From contig NZ_JAHUWH010000001.1 of assembly GCF_019219095.1 (NCBI RefSeq), forward strand, positions 744,001 to 808,000: a DNA stretch of 64,000 nt, given 5' to 3'. Within the stretch, counting starts at the first letter, position 1. Every line of letters begins with the position of its first letter. The stretch comes from Acidovorax sp. sic0104. Its GTDB lineage: Bacteria > Pseudomonadota > Gammaproteobacteria > Burkholderiales > Burkholderiaceae_C. The translations under genes were made by a program, and so were the position numbers. The notes beneath the pieces are model-generated. The model made no database searches and was not told the DNA's origin. It was given only the letters and a program-made list of their open reading frames with translations. Shown in pieces: positions 20,668-29,792 of this stretch.

Positions 20668-21663
20668 ATGAAAAAAGCAGCTCTTTTCGGTGCCGGCCGC
20701 ATTGGCCGCATCCATGCCGCCAACCTCGCCGCCATGCCAGGCATCGAACTCACTGCGGTGAGCGACCCCATGGCCGCCAACGCCGCAGCCCTGGCGCAGG
20801 AGCATGGCGCTCGCGTGGACAGCGTCGAAGCCATCTTTGCCGACCGCTCGATCGACGCGGTGGTCATCGGCAGCCCCACCACCACGCACAGCGACCTCAT
20901 CACCCGTGCCGCACAAGCCGGCAAGCACATCTTTTGCGAAAAGCCCGTGGACCTGTCGGCCGAACGCGCCAAGGCCTGCGCCGCCGTAGTGGCGCAGGCC
21001 GGAGTGGCATGCATGATCGGCTTTCAGCGCCGCTTCGACCCCACCTTCAACGAGGCCAAGAAGCGCCTGGACCGCGGCGACATCGGCAACCCCGAGATGC
21101 TGATCATCACCAGCCGCGACCCGGGCGCGCCGCCGGTGGAGTACATCCAGCAGTCCGGCGGCATTTTCCGCGACATGCTGATCCACGACTTTGACGTGTT
21201 CCGCTGGATCTTGTGCGGCGATGGCGACCGCGCCGCCTCGCTCAGCGCCACCGGCTCCTGCCTGACCGACCCCGCCATCGGCCAGGCCGGCGACTTTGAT
21301 TGCACCGCCGTCACCATCAAGACCGCGCTCGGCCGCCTGTGCCAGATCAACACCACGCGCCGCGCCGCCTACGGCTATGACCAGCGCTTTGAGGTGATCG
21401 GCTCGGCCGGCATGCTGCAGTGTGGCAACCACCGCCCCAGCGAAGTGACCCAGGCCACGGCCCAGGGCACCTCGCAGGACAACCCCGAAGCCTTCTTCCT
21501 GCAGCGCTACGCTGCGGCCTACCGGCTGGAGATCGAGCACTTCTTCACACAGCTGCAAAACGGTGGCAGCTTCCGCACCTCGGTGCAGGACGGCGTGGAA
21601 GCGCAAATCCTGGCCGACGCTGCGGCCGAGAGCGCGGCCAGCAACCGCGTCATCACGTTCTGA
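20668..21663 (+). CDS. iolG: Inositol 2-dehydrogenase (Gfo/Idh/MocA family)
   Basis: NAD-dependent oxidation of myo-inositol to scyllo-inosose, the entry step of the pathway. The 331-residue protein begins with the Rossmann loop GAGRIGRIHAANLA and has the family motif CEKPVDLS near residue 93 with the catalytic-site lysine. The downstream DMLIHDFDVFRWI carries the conserved D-x-x-x-H pattern. It lies 12 bp after iolR and just before a paralogue. I assign iolG to this copy because IolG-type features (GFQRRFDPTF, DMLIHDFD) fit well. Confidence 0.88.
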   Translation: MKKAALFGAGRIGRIHAANLAAMPGIELTAVSDPMAANAAALAQEHGARVDSVEAIFADRSIDAVVIGSPTTTHSDLITRAAQAGKHIFCEKPVDLSAERAKACAAVVAQAGVACMIGFQRRFDPTFNEAKKRLDRGDIGNPEMLIITSRDPGAPPVEYIQQSGGIFRDMLIHDFDVFRWILCGDGDRAASLSATGSCLTDPAIGQAGDFDCTAVTIKTALGRLCQINTTRRAAYGYDQRFEVIGSAGMLQCGNHRPSEVTQATAQGTSQDNPEAFFLQRYAAAYRLEIEHFFTQLQNGGSFRTSVQDGVEAQILADAAAESAASNRVITF

Positions 21664-21670
21664 GGCGCGC

Positions 21671-22759
21671 ATGACTGCTTCTTCCTTGCGAATCGGCATC
21701 GTGGGCCTGGGCCGCCTGGGCCAGCGCCACGCGCAAGCCCTGGCCTACAGGACGCGCCACTGCGTGCTGGCCGCGGCCTGCAGCCCCGTGGACACGGAGC
21801 GCGACTACGCTTGCGAACAGTTGGGCATCCAGCAGGTCTATTCACGCTACGAGGACCTGCTGGCCAACCCCCACATCGACGCGGTGGTGCTGGTCACCCC
21901 CACATCGCTGCACGCAGACCAGGCCATAGCGGCGCTGCAGGCGGGCAAGCATGTATTTGTGGAAAAGCCCCTCGCACTGAACGTGCCCGATTGCGAACGT
22001 GTGCTGGCCGAAGCCGCCAGGCACCCGGAGCTCGTGGCCATGGTGGGTTTTGTGCGCCGCTTCGACCCCAGCTACCGTGCAGCCCAGGCCAGCGTCGCGG
22101 CGGGCGAGATCGGCCGCCCCTTCCTCGTGCGCTCGCAGACCTGCGATCAGAACGACCCCGATGGTTTCTTCGTGCGCTTTGCGCCCACCTCGGGCGGCAT
22201 CTTCATGGACTGCAGCGTGCATGACATAGACCTTGCGCGCTGGATGCTGGGGCGCCCCAAGGCCCTGCGGGCCTACGCCACGGGCACCATCGCCCTGCAC
22301 CCGGGCCTGGCCGAATTCGGCGATGTGGACAACGGACTGGCCATCGTGGATTTCGAGGGCGGCGCCAAGGCCGTGTTCTACGCCTCGCGCACGATGGCCC
22401 ACGGCCATGAGACCAGCACCGAAATCATTGGCACCGCCGGCAAGCTGCTGGTCGGCGAACACGCGGCCCGCGACCGTGTGGTGCGCAGCGACGCCCACGG
22501 CGTGCGCCATGCGGTGCTCAAGGACTTCTACGAGCGTTTTGAGTCCGCCTTTTTGCACGAGATGAACGACTTTGTGGCGGCCTGCCGCGGCGAGCGTGCA
22601 CTCACGCTCACGCTGGATGACGCCGTGGAGGCCACGCGCATTGGTCTGGCCATTTCCCGCTCGCTGGGCAGCGGCATGCCAGAGCTGATAGCAAATGCCT
22701 GCGAACAAGCCAGCGATGGGGCTGCTTGCACATCCGCAGCGCTCCGTGTCCAAGCTTGA
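21671..22759 (+). CDS. Second Gfo/Idh/MocA-family oxidoreductase
   Basis: A paralogue of the preceding gene (362 aa from the ATG at 21671, MTASSLRIGIVG). It has the NAD-binding loop GLGRLGQRHAQALA, VEKPLALN, GFVRRFDPSY and DCSVHDIDLARWM, so all dehydrogenase motifs are intact. It may act on another inositol isomer (scyllo- or D-chiro-inositol) or on a keto-inositol. The C-terminus is extended by a low-quality stretch (NACEQASDGAACTSAALRV) whose DNA at 22684-22720 resembles a decayed short palindromic repeat, which may have supplied a new stop. Confidence 0.85.
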   Translation: MTASSLRIGIVGLGRLGQRHAQALAYRTRHCVLAAACSPVDTERDYACEQLGIQQVYSRYEDLLANPHIDAVVLVTPTSLHADQAIAALQAGKHVFVEKPLALNVPDCERVLAEAARHPELVAMVGFVRRFDPSYRAAQASVAAGEIGRPFLVRSQTCDQNDPDGFFVRFAPTSGGIFMDCSVHDIDLARWMLGRPKALRAYATGTIALHPGLAEFGDVDNGLAIVDFEGGAKAVFYASRTMAHGHETSTEIIGTAGKLLVGEHAARDRVVRSDAHGVRHAVLKDFYERFESAFLHEMNDFVAACRGERALTLTLDDAVEATRIGLAISRSLGSGMPELIANACEQASDGAACTSAALRVQA

Positions 22760-22837
22760 GGTCGCTGCCGCAGGCCGGGGAGCACCCCTGCAAGGGAGAG
22801 CCCCTGGAGCGTGTAGACCCAGAACCCGTCCAGGATC

Positions 22838-23509
22838 TCAGAGCGGATGGCCGATGCGCCCGATGCGCGGCGCCCAGTTGTCGAGGATGTCCGCCGATAC
22901 CAGCACCCGGCGTGCCTGACCTATGAGCAGGTGGCGGGGCACGAAACCGATGAAGCGCGAGTCGGCACTGTTGTCGCGGTTGTCGCCCAGCACCAGGTAC
23001 TGGCCCTCAGGCACCGTCACCGGCCCGAAGCTGCTGTGCGCCGTGACGCCCTGCAGCCACTGCACGCGGCGCTCATGCCCCTGCAGGCGCTCGGTCCAGC
23101 GCGTGGCGCGCACGTCGGCCCCCAACTCTGCCAAGTGCTCGGTCACCGCCTCGGGCGCTTCGTAGCGCGCCGCCTGGCCGTTGAGATACAGCACCTCGTC
23201 GCGCATCTCCACCGTATCGCCTGGCAATGCCGCAATCCGCTTGATGAGCCGCGTGCCGTCCAGCGGCGAAGAGAACGTGACCACATCGCCCCGCGCCGGG
23301 TCCCCCAGCCGCGCCACGACCACATCGGTCAGCGGCACCTTCAGGTCATAGGCCAGCCGGTTGACGAACACCACATCCCCCTCCAGCAGCGTAGGCCGCA
23401 TGGACCCCGAAGGAATCGGATTCCAGTCCGCCACCGCCGTGCGAAAGATGCCGAAGCACAGCAGCAACACGATGAACCCACGGTTCGATTTGACCCATTT
23501 CAGCAACAT
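22838..23509 (-). CDS. lepB: Signal peptidase I
   Basis: Serine protease removing signal peptides at the outer face of the inner membrane. It has 223 residues from the ATG at 23509 (MLLKWVKSNRG), with GGAG 9 nt upstream. A single N-terminal membrane segment (FIVLLLCFGIFRTAV) is followed by SGSMRPTL with the catalytic serine, RLIKRIAALPGD with the catalytic lysine, and GDNRDNSADSRFIGFV near the C-terminus. It stands apart from the usual lepA-rnc context, so it may be a second, accessory copy. Confidence 0.92.
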   Translation of the reverse strand: MLLKWVKSNRGFIVLLLCFGIFRTAVADWNPIPSGSMRPTLLEGDVVFVNRLAYDLKVPLTDVVVARLGDPARGDVVTFSSPLDGTRLIKRIAALPGDTVEMRDEVLYLNGQAARYEAPEAVTEHLAELGADVRATRWTERLQGHERRVQWLQGVTAHSSFGPVTVPEGQYLVLGDNRDNSADSRFIGFVPRHLLIGQARRVLVSADILDNWAPRIGRIGHPL

Positions 23510-23682
23510 GGCAAGACACTCCAAGGCGCCCTACAGCAAGCGCCCCCTGCTCGGATGCACGGCCTCACATCTTGGTTCCATGGCCCCAGACAACGAGCCC
23601 CCCAACCCACCGGCATGCCCGATCAGCGCCAGACACCGGTGCCACACCCCCAAGGCCCGCAACGCGCGCCGCCCCCGCGAGT

Positions 23683-23758
23683 GCACCCGTGGAACCGGCT
23701 TTGCCGGGCCAGGGGGTGCGTCCCCCGTCGGGGGAAGCGGCGAAGCCGCTCAGGGGGC
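23683..23758. repeat. GC-rich hairpin repeat (family G), xerC 3' flank
   Basis: A block starting CACCCGTGGAACCGGCTTTG, then GGGGGTGCGTCCCCC and AGCGGCGAAGCCGCT, each a strong hairpin. Nearly the same text recurs at 24820-24898 and, in the other orientation, at 33901-34036. It lies between lepB and the end of xerC and could act as a transcription attenuator. It has no coding potential. Confidence 0.7.
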
Positions 23759-24732
23759 TACTTTTTTCTCGCCCGAGGATGCGCCGCGTCATACACCTTG
23801 GCCAGGTGCTGAAAATCCAGCCGCGTGTAGACCTGCGTGGTGGTGATGTTCGCGTGCCCCAGCAGTTCCTGCACCGCGCGCAGGTCGCCGCTGCTCTGAA
23901 GCAGGTGGCTGGCGAACGAGTGGCGCAGCATGTGCGGGTGCACCGGCGTGGTCAGCCCCGCCTGCTGGCTGCGCTGGCGCAGGCGCAGCCATATCGACTG
24001 CGCCGTGAGCCGCGCTCCGCGCTGCCCCACGAACAGCGCGGGGTCCAGCCGCGCCGAGCCTTCGCCGCCAAACGGCGTGGCGCGCAGTGCCAGCCAGGCC
24101 TGCAACGCCGCGGTGGCAGCACGGCCCACCGGAACACTGCGGCGCTTGCTGCCCTTGCCGAAAACGTGCGCCTCGCCGGCCTGCAGATCCACCCAGCCAC
24201 GGCCCAGGCGCTGTGTGTCGGCACTCGGCACGGCGTCCAGACCCGCCAGCTCGCCCACCCGCAGGCCGCAGCCGTACAGCAGCTCGACCATGGCCGCGTC
24301 ACGCGCCTCCAGCCAGGGGTCGGCGCCGGTGTTGTCGTATTCGGCCAGGCGCACCGCGTCGTCCACCCCCAGCGCCTTGGGCAGGGGCTTGGGCGCCTTG
24401 GGTGCACGCACGTCCTGCACAGGGTTGTGGTCGATCAGACCCTGGCGCCCTGCCCAGGTGAAGAATCCGCGCCACCCCGACAGAATGAGGGCAATCCCCC
24501 GCCCGCTGCGCCCCGCGCTGTGCATCTGCGCCACGAAACGGCGGATGTGCGCACTCGTCAGCTGCAGCAGCGGCAGATTCACCCCGTGCGCGAACTGCGC
24601 CAGCCGCGCGAGGTCCAGCGTGTACAGCGTGAGCGTGCGGTCCGCCAGCCGCTTCTCCACCCGCACATGCTCCAGATAGCGCAGCACCTGCGGGTCAGCG
24701 GGCAATGGCAAGGCAGCCGGAGCGTCGGACAT
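23758..24732 (-). CDS. xerC: Site-specific tyrosine recombinase XerC
   Basis: Partner of XerD that resolves chromosome dimers at dif. 324 residues: an N-terminal SAM-like core-binding domain (LRYLEHVRVEKRLADRTL) and a C-terminal catalytic domain. The catalytic residues can be read: Arg in YGCGLRVGELAGL, Lys in FGKGSKRRSVP, His and Arg in HPHMLRHSFASHL, His in LGHANITTTQ, and the Tyr nucleophile in VYTRLDF. It follows dapF and the DUF484 gene on the same strand, a widespread proteobacterial order. Confidence 0.95.
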   Translation of the reverse strand: MSDAPAALPLPADPQVLRYLEHVRVEKRLADRTLTLYTLDLARLAQFAHGVNLPLLQLTSAHIRRFVAQMHSAGRSGRGIALILSGWRGFFTWAGRQGLIDHNPVQDVRAPKAPKPLPKALGVDDAVRLAEYDNTGADPWLEARDAAMVELLYGCGLRVGELAGLDAVPSADTQRLGRGWVDLQAGEAHVFGKGSKRRSVPVGRAATAALQAWLALRATPFGGEGSARLDPALFVGQRGARLTAQSIWLRLRQRSQQAGLTTPVHPHMLRHSFASHLLQSSGDLRAVQELLGHANITTTQVYTRLDFQHLAKVYDAAHPRARKK

Positions 24733-24819
24733 GGTGGTAACGCCAAACAGACCGGCAGCGGCCTCGAAGCCCTAAACCACCCGCGCGACGGTCGGAACCG
24801 GCGCGCCCCCACGCCAACG

Positions 24820-24898
24820 CCACCGTGGAACCGGCTTCGCCGGGCCACGGGTGGCGTCCCCCCCCAGGGGGTAATACGCGAAGCGTCTCAGGGGGGAG
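24820..24898. repeat. GC-rich hairpin repeat (family G), between DUF484 gene and xerC
   Basis: Second copy of the block CCACCGTGGAACCGGCTTCG with GGGTGGCGTCCCCCC and a degenerate GCGAAGCG hairpin. It occupies most of the 167-bp gap between the DUF484 stop and the xerC start. It therefore interrupts what would be one operon and may lower xerC read-through. Confidence 0.65.
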
Positions 24899-24899
24899 C

Positions 24900-25592
24900 T
24901 CATTTCAAGCGGATCAGGGCCGCACTGGCCAGCTCGGCCATCCTCGCCAGGAAGTCCGTGCCCATGGTCGCGTCAAAGCGCTGCGCATCGGGCGAGCCCA
25001 GCACCAGCAGGCCGAACGCCGGCGTGGCGCTGTCGATGGCCCCCGAGCGCAGCGGCAGCAGCGCCAGCGACTGGGCGGGTTCTCCCGGCTCCAGCGCCAG
25101 CCAGCCCGCCGGCTCGAAGCCCAGGTTGGGGCCGCAGAACGGCATGGTGAGCGACGAGGCGAACGCGCGAGCATCCTCGCTCGCGCCCTGAGTGAAGTCG
25201 GCATCGATGTACGGTCCGGCCACGTCCCACACGCGCACCGCCGCCTGGGGCACGTCGAACAGCGTGCGCACGCCGTCCACCACGGCCTGGGGCAGGTCGA
25301 ACGGGTCCTTGACCTCCAGCAGCGCGCTGGTCCACTGGTGCACCTTGTGTGCAATGGCGGCGTTCTCGGTGCTGTTGCGCACCATCTCCATGATGCGCTG
25401 CTCCAGGCCCTTGATCTTCTCGCGCAGCATCTCGGCCTGGCGCTCCTGCAGGCTCACGGCGCGTGCGCCGTGCGGGCTGGTGATCTGCACACTGGCCAGC
25501 ACCTCGGCATGGCGCTCGAAGAAGCCAGGGGTGTTGGTCAGGAACTGGGCGATGTCGTCTTCGGTGATCGGTGGGATGTGGGAGGTCGTCAT
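24900..25592 (-). CDS. DUF484 family protein
   Basis: 230-residue cytoplasmic protein of the DUF484/COG3159 family, structurally GAF-like, found beside dapF and xerC in many gammaproteobacteria and betaproteobacteria. Its function is not established. The N-terminus [20 protein letters not shown] is the family hallmark, a helical region ([19 protein letters not shown]) follows, and a GAF-like domain fills residues 90-225. The start ATG overlaps the dapF stop by 4 bp, so it is co-translated with dapF. Confidence 0.9.
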   Translation of the reverse strand: MTTSHIPPITEDDIAQFLTNTPGFFERHAEVLASVQITSPHGARAVSLQERQAEMLREKIKGLEQRIMEMVRNSTENAAIAHKVHQWTSALLEVKDPFDLPQAVVDGVRTLFDVPQAAVRVWDVAGPYIDADFTQGASEDARAFASSLTMPFCGPNLGFEPAGWLALEPGEPAQSLALLPLRSGAIDSATPAFGLLVLGSPDAQRFDATMGTDFLARMAELASAALIRLK

Positions 25593-26470
25593 AGGAGGTT
25601 GTCGGGAATGTCGATCTGGCCTTCGAACACCGTGGTGGCCGGGCCGGTCATGAAAACGGAATCGGCCTCCCGGCCGCTCCAGGCGATGGTCAGCAGCCCG
25701 CCGCGGGTCTCGACCTGCACTTCGGCGTCCAGCAAACCCAGGCGGATGCCCGAGGCCACGGCCGCGCAGGCACCGGTGCCGCAGGCCAGGGTCTCGCCCA
25801 CGCCGCGCTCGAACACGCGCAGCCGCACATGGTGGCGGTCCACGATCTGCAGGTAGCCGGCGTTCACGCGCTGGGGAAAGCGCACGTGGTTCTCGATCAG
25901 CGGGCCGGTCTGGGCGACGGGGGCGGTGTCCACGTTATCCACCAGTTGCACAGCATGCGGGTTGCCCATGGAGGCCACCGCTACAAAAACAGGAGCTTCC
26001 TGCGCTTGCCCATCAAGCGACAGCGGCCATTTTTGCCCCGAACCCTGGCCCACGGGCGTGAGGCCGGCGGGGTCGAACGGCACCTTGGCCGGGTCGAACT
26101 CGGGGCGACCCATGTCCACGGTGACCCGGCCGTCGGCCGTGAGGTGGGGGGCGATCACGCCGCTTTTGGTCTGCACGCGGATGGTGTCGCGGCCCGTCAG
26201 GCCCTTGTCGTGCACGAAGCGCGCAAAGCAGCGCGCGCCGTTGCCGCACTGCTCCACCTCGCCGCCGTCGGCGTTGTGGATCACGTATTCGAAGTCGATG
26301 CCGTCGCCGGGTGATGGCCGCACGGTGAGGATCTGGTCGGCGCCCACGCCGAAGTGGCGGTCGGCCAGAAAGCGGTACTGCGCGGCGGACAGGCCCAGAC
26401 GGGCCTGTGTCTCGTCGAGCACGACAAAATCGTTGCCCGCGCCCTGCATCTTGGTGAAGCGAATCTGCAT
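25589..26470 (-). CDS. dapF: Diaminopimelate epimerase DapF
   Basis: Interconverts LL- and meso-diaminopimelate for lysine and peptidoglycan synthesis, using two active-site cysteines. Starting at the ATG at 26470 ([15 protein letters not shown]) it has 293 residues. The open frame upstream is read-through and was dropped. The cysteines lie in EQCGNGARC and LACGTGACA, and SMGNPHAV is conserved. The variable loop before SMGNPH is encoded by a copy of the short palindromic repeat (25980-26035), giving [18 protein letters not shown] in frame. It is the first gene of the dapF-DUF484-xerC cluster. Confidence 0.96.
   Translation of the reverse strand: MQIRFTKMQGAGNDFVVLDETQARLGLSAAQYRFLADRHFGVGADQILTVRPSPGDGIDFEYVIHNADGGEVEQCGNGARCFARFVHDKGLTGRDTIRVQTKSGVIAPHLTADGRVTVDMGRPEFDPAKVPFDPAGLTPVGQGSGQKWPLSLDGQAQEAPVFVAVASMGNPHAVQLVDNVDTAPVAQTGPLIENHVRFPQRVNAGYLQIVDRHHVRLRVFERGVGETLACGTGACAAVASGIRLGLLDAEVQVETRGGLLTIAWSGREADSVFMTGPATTVFEGQIDIPDNLL
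25980..26035 (+). repeat. Short palindromic repeat (family S) inside dapF
   Basis: The plus-strand text begins GCTACAAAAACAGGAGCT, then GCGCTTGCCCATCAAGCG, then GCGGCCATTTTTG. Aligned without gaps to the intergenic copy at 34084-34140, roughly three quarters of positions agree, including the whole GCGCTTG...CAAGCG hairpin and GGCCATTTTT. It is read in frame on the minus strand as part of DapF. Confidence 0.7.
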
Positions 26471-26632
26471 CCTCGGGATTATCGTCGCAGGACCGGGCAG
26501 GCCGCCAGCGTGCCCGATGCGGCGCGCCGCCTGCCAAACCCCTGGCGTGCGCCGATTCCCGCGCCGGTTTAGGCTTGCGTTTCTCCGGCCTGAAAGGCCA
26601 CCCCAGCCCCACCGTACGAAGGATCTTCCAGC

Positions 26633-27343
26633 ATGCCCCAGCACGACCTGTCCGCCTTCCCCATCACAGCCAAATGGCCCGCCAAGCAGCCGCAGCGCAT
26701 CCAGCTGTACTCGCTGCCCACGCCGAATGGCGTGAAGGTATCCATCGCGCTCGAAGAACTGGGCCTGCCCTACGAGCCCCACCTGGTGAGCTTCGAGACC
26801 AACGACCAGACCTCGCCCGAATTTCTCTCGCTCAATCCCAACAACAAGATCCCGGCCATCCTCGACCCCAACGGACCGGACGGCAAACCCATCGCCCTCT
26901 TCGAATCCGGCGCCATCCTGGTGTACCTGGCCAGCAAGACCGGCCAGCTGATGCCACAGGACATCGCCGGCCGCTACGAGACCCTGCAGTGGGTGATGTG
27001 GCAGATGGGAGGCCTCGGTCCCATGTTCGGCCAGCTCGGCTTCTTCCACAAGTTCGCCGGCAAGGACTATGAAGACAAGCGCCCGCGCGACCGCTACGTG
27101 GCGGAATCGAAGCGCTTGCTCAAGGTACTGGACGAGCGCCTCAAGGGCCGCCAGTGGGTGATGGGCGACACCTACACCATTGCCGACATCGCCATCCTGC
27201 CGTGGGTGCGCAACCTGGTGGGCTTCTACGGCGCGGGCGACCTGGTGGAATTCGGCCAGTTCAAGGAGATCGAGCGCGTGCTGGCAGCGTTCGTGAAGCG
27301 CCCGGCAGTGGCCAAGGGCCTGAACATTCCAGCGCGCGGCTGA
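26633..27343 (+). CDS. Nu-class glutathione S-transferase-like disulfide-bond oxidoreductase
   Basis: 236 residues resembling E. coli YfcG/YghU, which reduce small disulfides with glutathione. The N-terminal thioredoxin fold (about 22-110) has [29 protein letters not shown] and [10 protein letters not shown]. The C-terminal helical domain includes [14 protein letters not shown] near residue 180. It is monocistronic, divergent from dapF (162-bp gap with nothing else recognisable) and convergent with a LysR gene. A ribosome-binding site (AAGGAT) lies 9 nt upstream. Confidence 0.9.
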   Translation: MPQHDLSAFPITAKWPAKQPQRIQLYSLPTPNGVKVSIALEELGLPYEPHLVSFETNDQTSPEFLSLNPNNKIPAILDPNGPDGKPIALFESGAILVYLASKTGQLMPQDIAGRYETLQWVMWQMGGLGPMFGQLGFFHKFAGKDYEDKRPRDRYVAESKRLLKVLDERLKGRQWVMGDTYTIADIAILPWVRNLVGFYGAGDLVEFGQFKEIERVLAAFVKRPAVAKGLNIPARG

Positions 27344-27374
27344 GCCTGGCCGGCGCAGCGCGGGGGCTGCCGCG

Positions 27375-28259
27375 TCAGCCCATGCGCTCCTGCAGAAAAT
27401 CGAGAAAACACGCGATGCGCGCGGCCAGCTGCGTGTTGCGGTAGTACACCGCGTTGATGGGCTGTCGCACCTCCACCGTGTCACGTGCCAGCACCTGCAC
27501 CAGGCGGCCGCCATCGCGGTCGCCTGCGGTCATGAAGTCCGACAGACACACCAGCCCCACATGCGCGAGCGCCATCTGGCGCAGGGTTTCGCCGCTCGAC
27601 GCGGTGAGGCTGGGCACGATGGGCCACTGGTCCCCATGCGCGCCCCGCAGCGGCCAGCGGTTGAGCGACTCGGGCTGGTTGAAGCCCAGCAGCGTGTGCC
27701 CCGCCAGATCCGTCACGCTCTTGGGCCTGCCTGCGCGCGCCAGGTACTCGGGGCTGGCCAGTACCCGCAGGCGGGTGGTGCACAGGGGGCGCGCGTGCAG
27801 GGTCGAGTCCTGCAACTGGCCAATGCGGATCGCCACGTCCGTGCGCTGCTCCAGCAGGTCGATGTAGCCCTCGTCCGTGTTGAGCTCCAGCGTGATCTCC
27901 GGGTAGGCGCTGCGAAACGCCGGCACCAGCGGCACGACCGCATGCAGCATGAACGGCGTGGCCGCATTCACGCGCAGCCGCCCCGCGGGCTGCTGGCGGC
28001 GCGCGGCCATGTGCTCTTCGGCGTCTTCGATGGACGCGAGGATGGCGCGCGTGCGCTGCAGGAAGGCCTGGCCCTCCTCCGTGAGTTCGGTGCGGCGGGT
28101 GGTGCGGCGCAGCAGCGTGGTGTCGAGCTTTTTCTCCAGCCTTGCCAGTGCCCGGCTGATGCCCGAGACCGTCTGGCCCAGCTGGTCGGCGGCGGCGGTG
28201 ATGGAGCCACCGTCCACGACGGCGACGAAGGCCTGCAGCTCTTCGAGCGTGGTTTTCAT
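27375..28259 (-). CDS. LysR-family transcriptional regulator
   Basis: 294 residues from the ATG at 28259 ([18 protein letters not shown]), which has GAGG 8 nt upstream. The N-terminal winged HTH covers 1-60 ([21 protein letters not shown]), and a LysR substrate-binding domain covers about 90-290. It is divergent from the MFS exporter gene at 28397, the usual layout of a LysR regulator and its target. The inducer is unknown. Confidence 0.92.
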   Translation of the reverse strand: MKTTLEELQAFVAVVDGGSITAAADQLGQTVSGISRALARLEKKLDTTLLRRTTRRTELTEEGQAFLQRTRAILASIEDAEEHMAARRQQPAGRLRVNAATPFMLHAVVPLVPAFRSAYPEITLELNTDEGYIDLLEQRTDVAIRIGQLQDSTLHARPLCTTRLRVLASPEYLARAGRPKSVTDLAGHTLLGFNQPESLNRWPLRGAHGDQWPIVPSLTASSGETLRQMALAHVGLVCLSDFMTAGDRDGGRLVQVLARDTVEVRQPINAVYYRNTQLAARIACFLDFLQERMG

Positions 28260-28396
28260 GGAATGCACCTCGGTTCAGACAACCCGCCATTATTGATTTG
28301 GCAGCAAGTATGTTCTGCCGATCACCGTCTTTTTCTGCAAATCACAAGCACCCACACTCCAGGCATTCACCCATTGCCTACCAGGAGTGTTCCTTT

Positions 28397-29599
28397 ATGC
28401 CCATTGCCTTGCTCGCGCTGACGCTCAGCGCATTCGCCATCGGCACGACCGAGTTCGTGATCGTCGGCCTGCTGCCCACCGTGGCAGCCGACTTGGCCAT
28501 CAGCATCCCCTCGGCGGGCCTGCTGGTCAGTCTGTACGCCCTGGGCGTGGCCATCGGCGCGCCCGTGCTCACCGCCCTCACCGGCCGCGTGCCGCGCAAG
28601 GCACTGCTGCTGTCGCTGATGGCGCTGTTCACCGCCGGCAACCTGCTGGCCTGGCAGGCCCCCAGCTACGAGACGCTGGTGGCCGCGCGCATCCTCACTG
28701 GCCTGGCGCACGGCGTGTTCTTCTCGATCGGCTCGACCATCGCCACCGGCCTCGTGCCGCGCGAGAAGGCCGCGAGCGCCATTGCCATCATGTTCACGGG
28801 TCTCACGGTGGCTCTGGTCACGGGCGTGCCGCTGGGCACCTTCATCGGCCAGCATTTCGGCTGGCGCGAGACCTTCCTGGCCGTGGCGGCGCTGGGCGTG
28901 GTGGCCTTCATCGGCAGCGCCTGGTTCGTGCCGCGCGGCATTGCGCACACGCCACCTGCGTCACTGCTGCAACAGGCCCGCGTGCTGGCCGAGCCGCGCC
29001 TGCTGCTGGTGTACGCCAAGACGGCGGTCGGCTACGGCGGCACCTTCATCCCCTTCACTTTTCTCGCGCCCATCCTCACGGACATCTCGGGCTTCAGCGC
29101 GGGCGCCGTGGGGTGGGTGATGCTGGTGTACGGCGTGTCGGTGGCGGTTGGCAACATCTGGGGCGGCCGCTTGGCCGACCGGCTGGGGCCCATCCCCGCG
29201 CTGCGCATCATCTTTGCGCTGCTGGCTGCGGTGTTGTTGTTGCTGCAGTTCACCGCGCCCTACCCCTGGCTGGCTTTGGTCACTGTGCTGTTGTGGGGTG
29301 CTGTGGCATTCGGCAATGTGCCCGGCCTGCAGGTCTACGTGGTCAAGCAGGCGGAGCGGTTCACGCCCCAGGCGGTGGATGTGGCTTCGGGGCTGAACAT
29401 TGCTGCGTTCAATCTGGGGATTGCGGGGGCGGCGTGGGGTGGAGGGTTGATCGTGACGCATCTGGGATTGATGCATACGCCATGGATCGGGGCGGTGGTG
29501 GTGTTGGTGTCGCTGGGGTTGACGCACTACAGCGGTGTGCTGGATCGGCGCAGCGGCATTCCAGTGCGCGGCAGCAGTCCGGTTCCGGCGGGCCATTGA
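28397..29599 (+). CDS. Major facilitator superfamily exporter (AraJ/YdhP-like)
   Basis: Twelve-helix drug:H+ antiporter-1 type transporter of 400 residues. The ATG at 28397 has AGGAG 9 nt upstream. TM1 contains the motif SAFAIGTTEFVIVGLLP typical of the AraJ/YdhP/PbuE branch, and RVPRKALLL follows TM2 as the MFS loop motif. GITGVPLGT-type motif C appears as VTGVPLGTFIGQHFGWR near residue 140. Substrate unknown; regulation by the divergent LysR gene is likely. Confidence 0.92.
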   Translation: MPIALLALTLSAFAIGTTEFVIVGLLPTVAADLAISIPSAGLLVSLYALGVAIGAPVLTALTGRVPRKALLLSLMALFTAGNLLAWQAPSYETLVAARILTGLAHGVFFSIGSTIATGLVPREKAASAIAIMFTGLTVALVTGVPLGTFIGQHFGWRETFLAVAALGVVAFIGSAWFVPRGIAHTPPASLLQQARVLAEPRLLLVYAKTAVGYGGTFIPFTFLAPILTDISGFSAGAVGWVMLVYGVSVAVGNIWGGRLADRLGPIPALRIIFALLAAVLLLLQFTAPYPWLALVTVLLWGAVAFGNVPGLQVYVVKQAERFTPQAVDVASGLNIAAFNLGIAGAAWGGGLIVTHLGLMHTPWIGAVVVLVSLGLTHYSGVLDRRSGIPVRGSSPVPAGH

Positions 29600-29630
29600 G
29601 CCCCGCCCGGTGCGCGATGCTGGCTTCAGT

Positions 29631-29792
29631 CTTTCGGGCTGAGCTTGTCGAAACCGGGGCGCCTTACCCCGCCCGTTCGGGTTGAGCTTGTCGAAACCGG
29701 GGCGCCTTACCCCCCGCCCGTTCGGGTTGAGCTTGTCGAAACCGGGGCGCCTTACCCCCCGCCCGTTCGGGTTGAGCTTGTCGAAACCGGGG
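29631..29792 (+). repeat. Four tandem 43-45-bp units at the left end of compound element A
   Basis: Units start at 29631, 29674, 29719 and 29764. Each contains CGTTCGGGTTGAGCTTGTCG followed by AAACCGGGGCGCCTTACCCC. The first is slightly different (TTTCGGGCTGAG). The same four-unit head, with 44-bp spacing, opens element B at 52654. Units are contiguous, with no unique spacers. Confidence 0.9.

Noticed and set aside
22760-22837. Terminator between the convergent dehydrogenase and lepB genes
   Set aside because: Only GC-rich text without a clear stem and T-run.
26471-27514. Long N-terminal extension of DapF (open frame to 27514)
   Set aside because: It is antisense to the GST gene and lacks homology; DapF clearly begins at [15 protein letters not shown].
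29631-29792. Possible CRISPR array (regular 45-bp repeats)
   Set aside because: Units are contiguous with no unique spacers, there are no cas genes, and the same units recur as the head of a second element.
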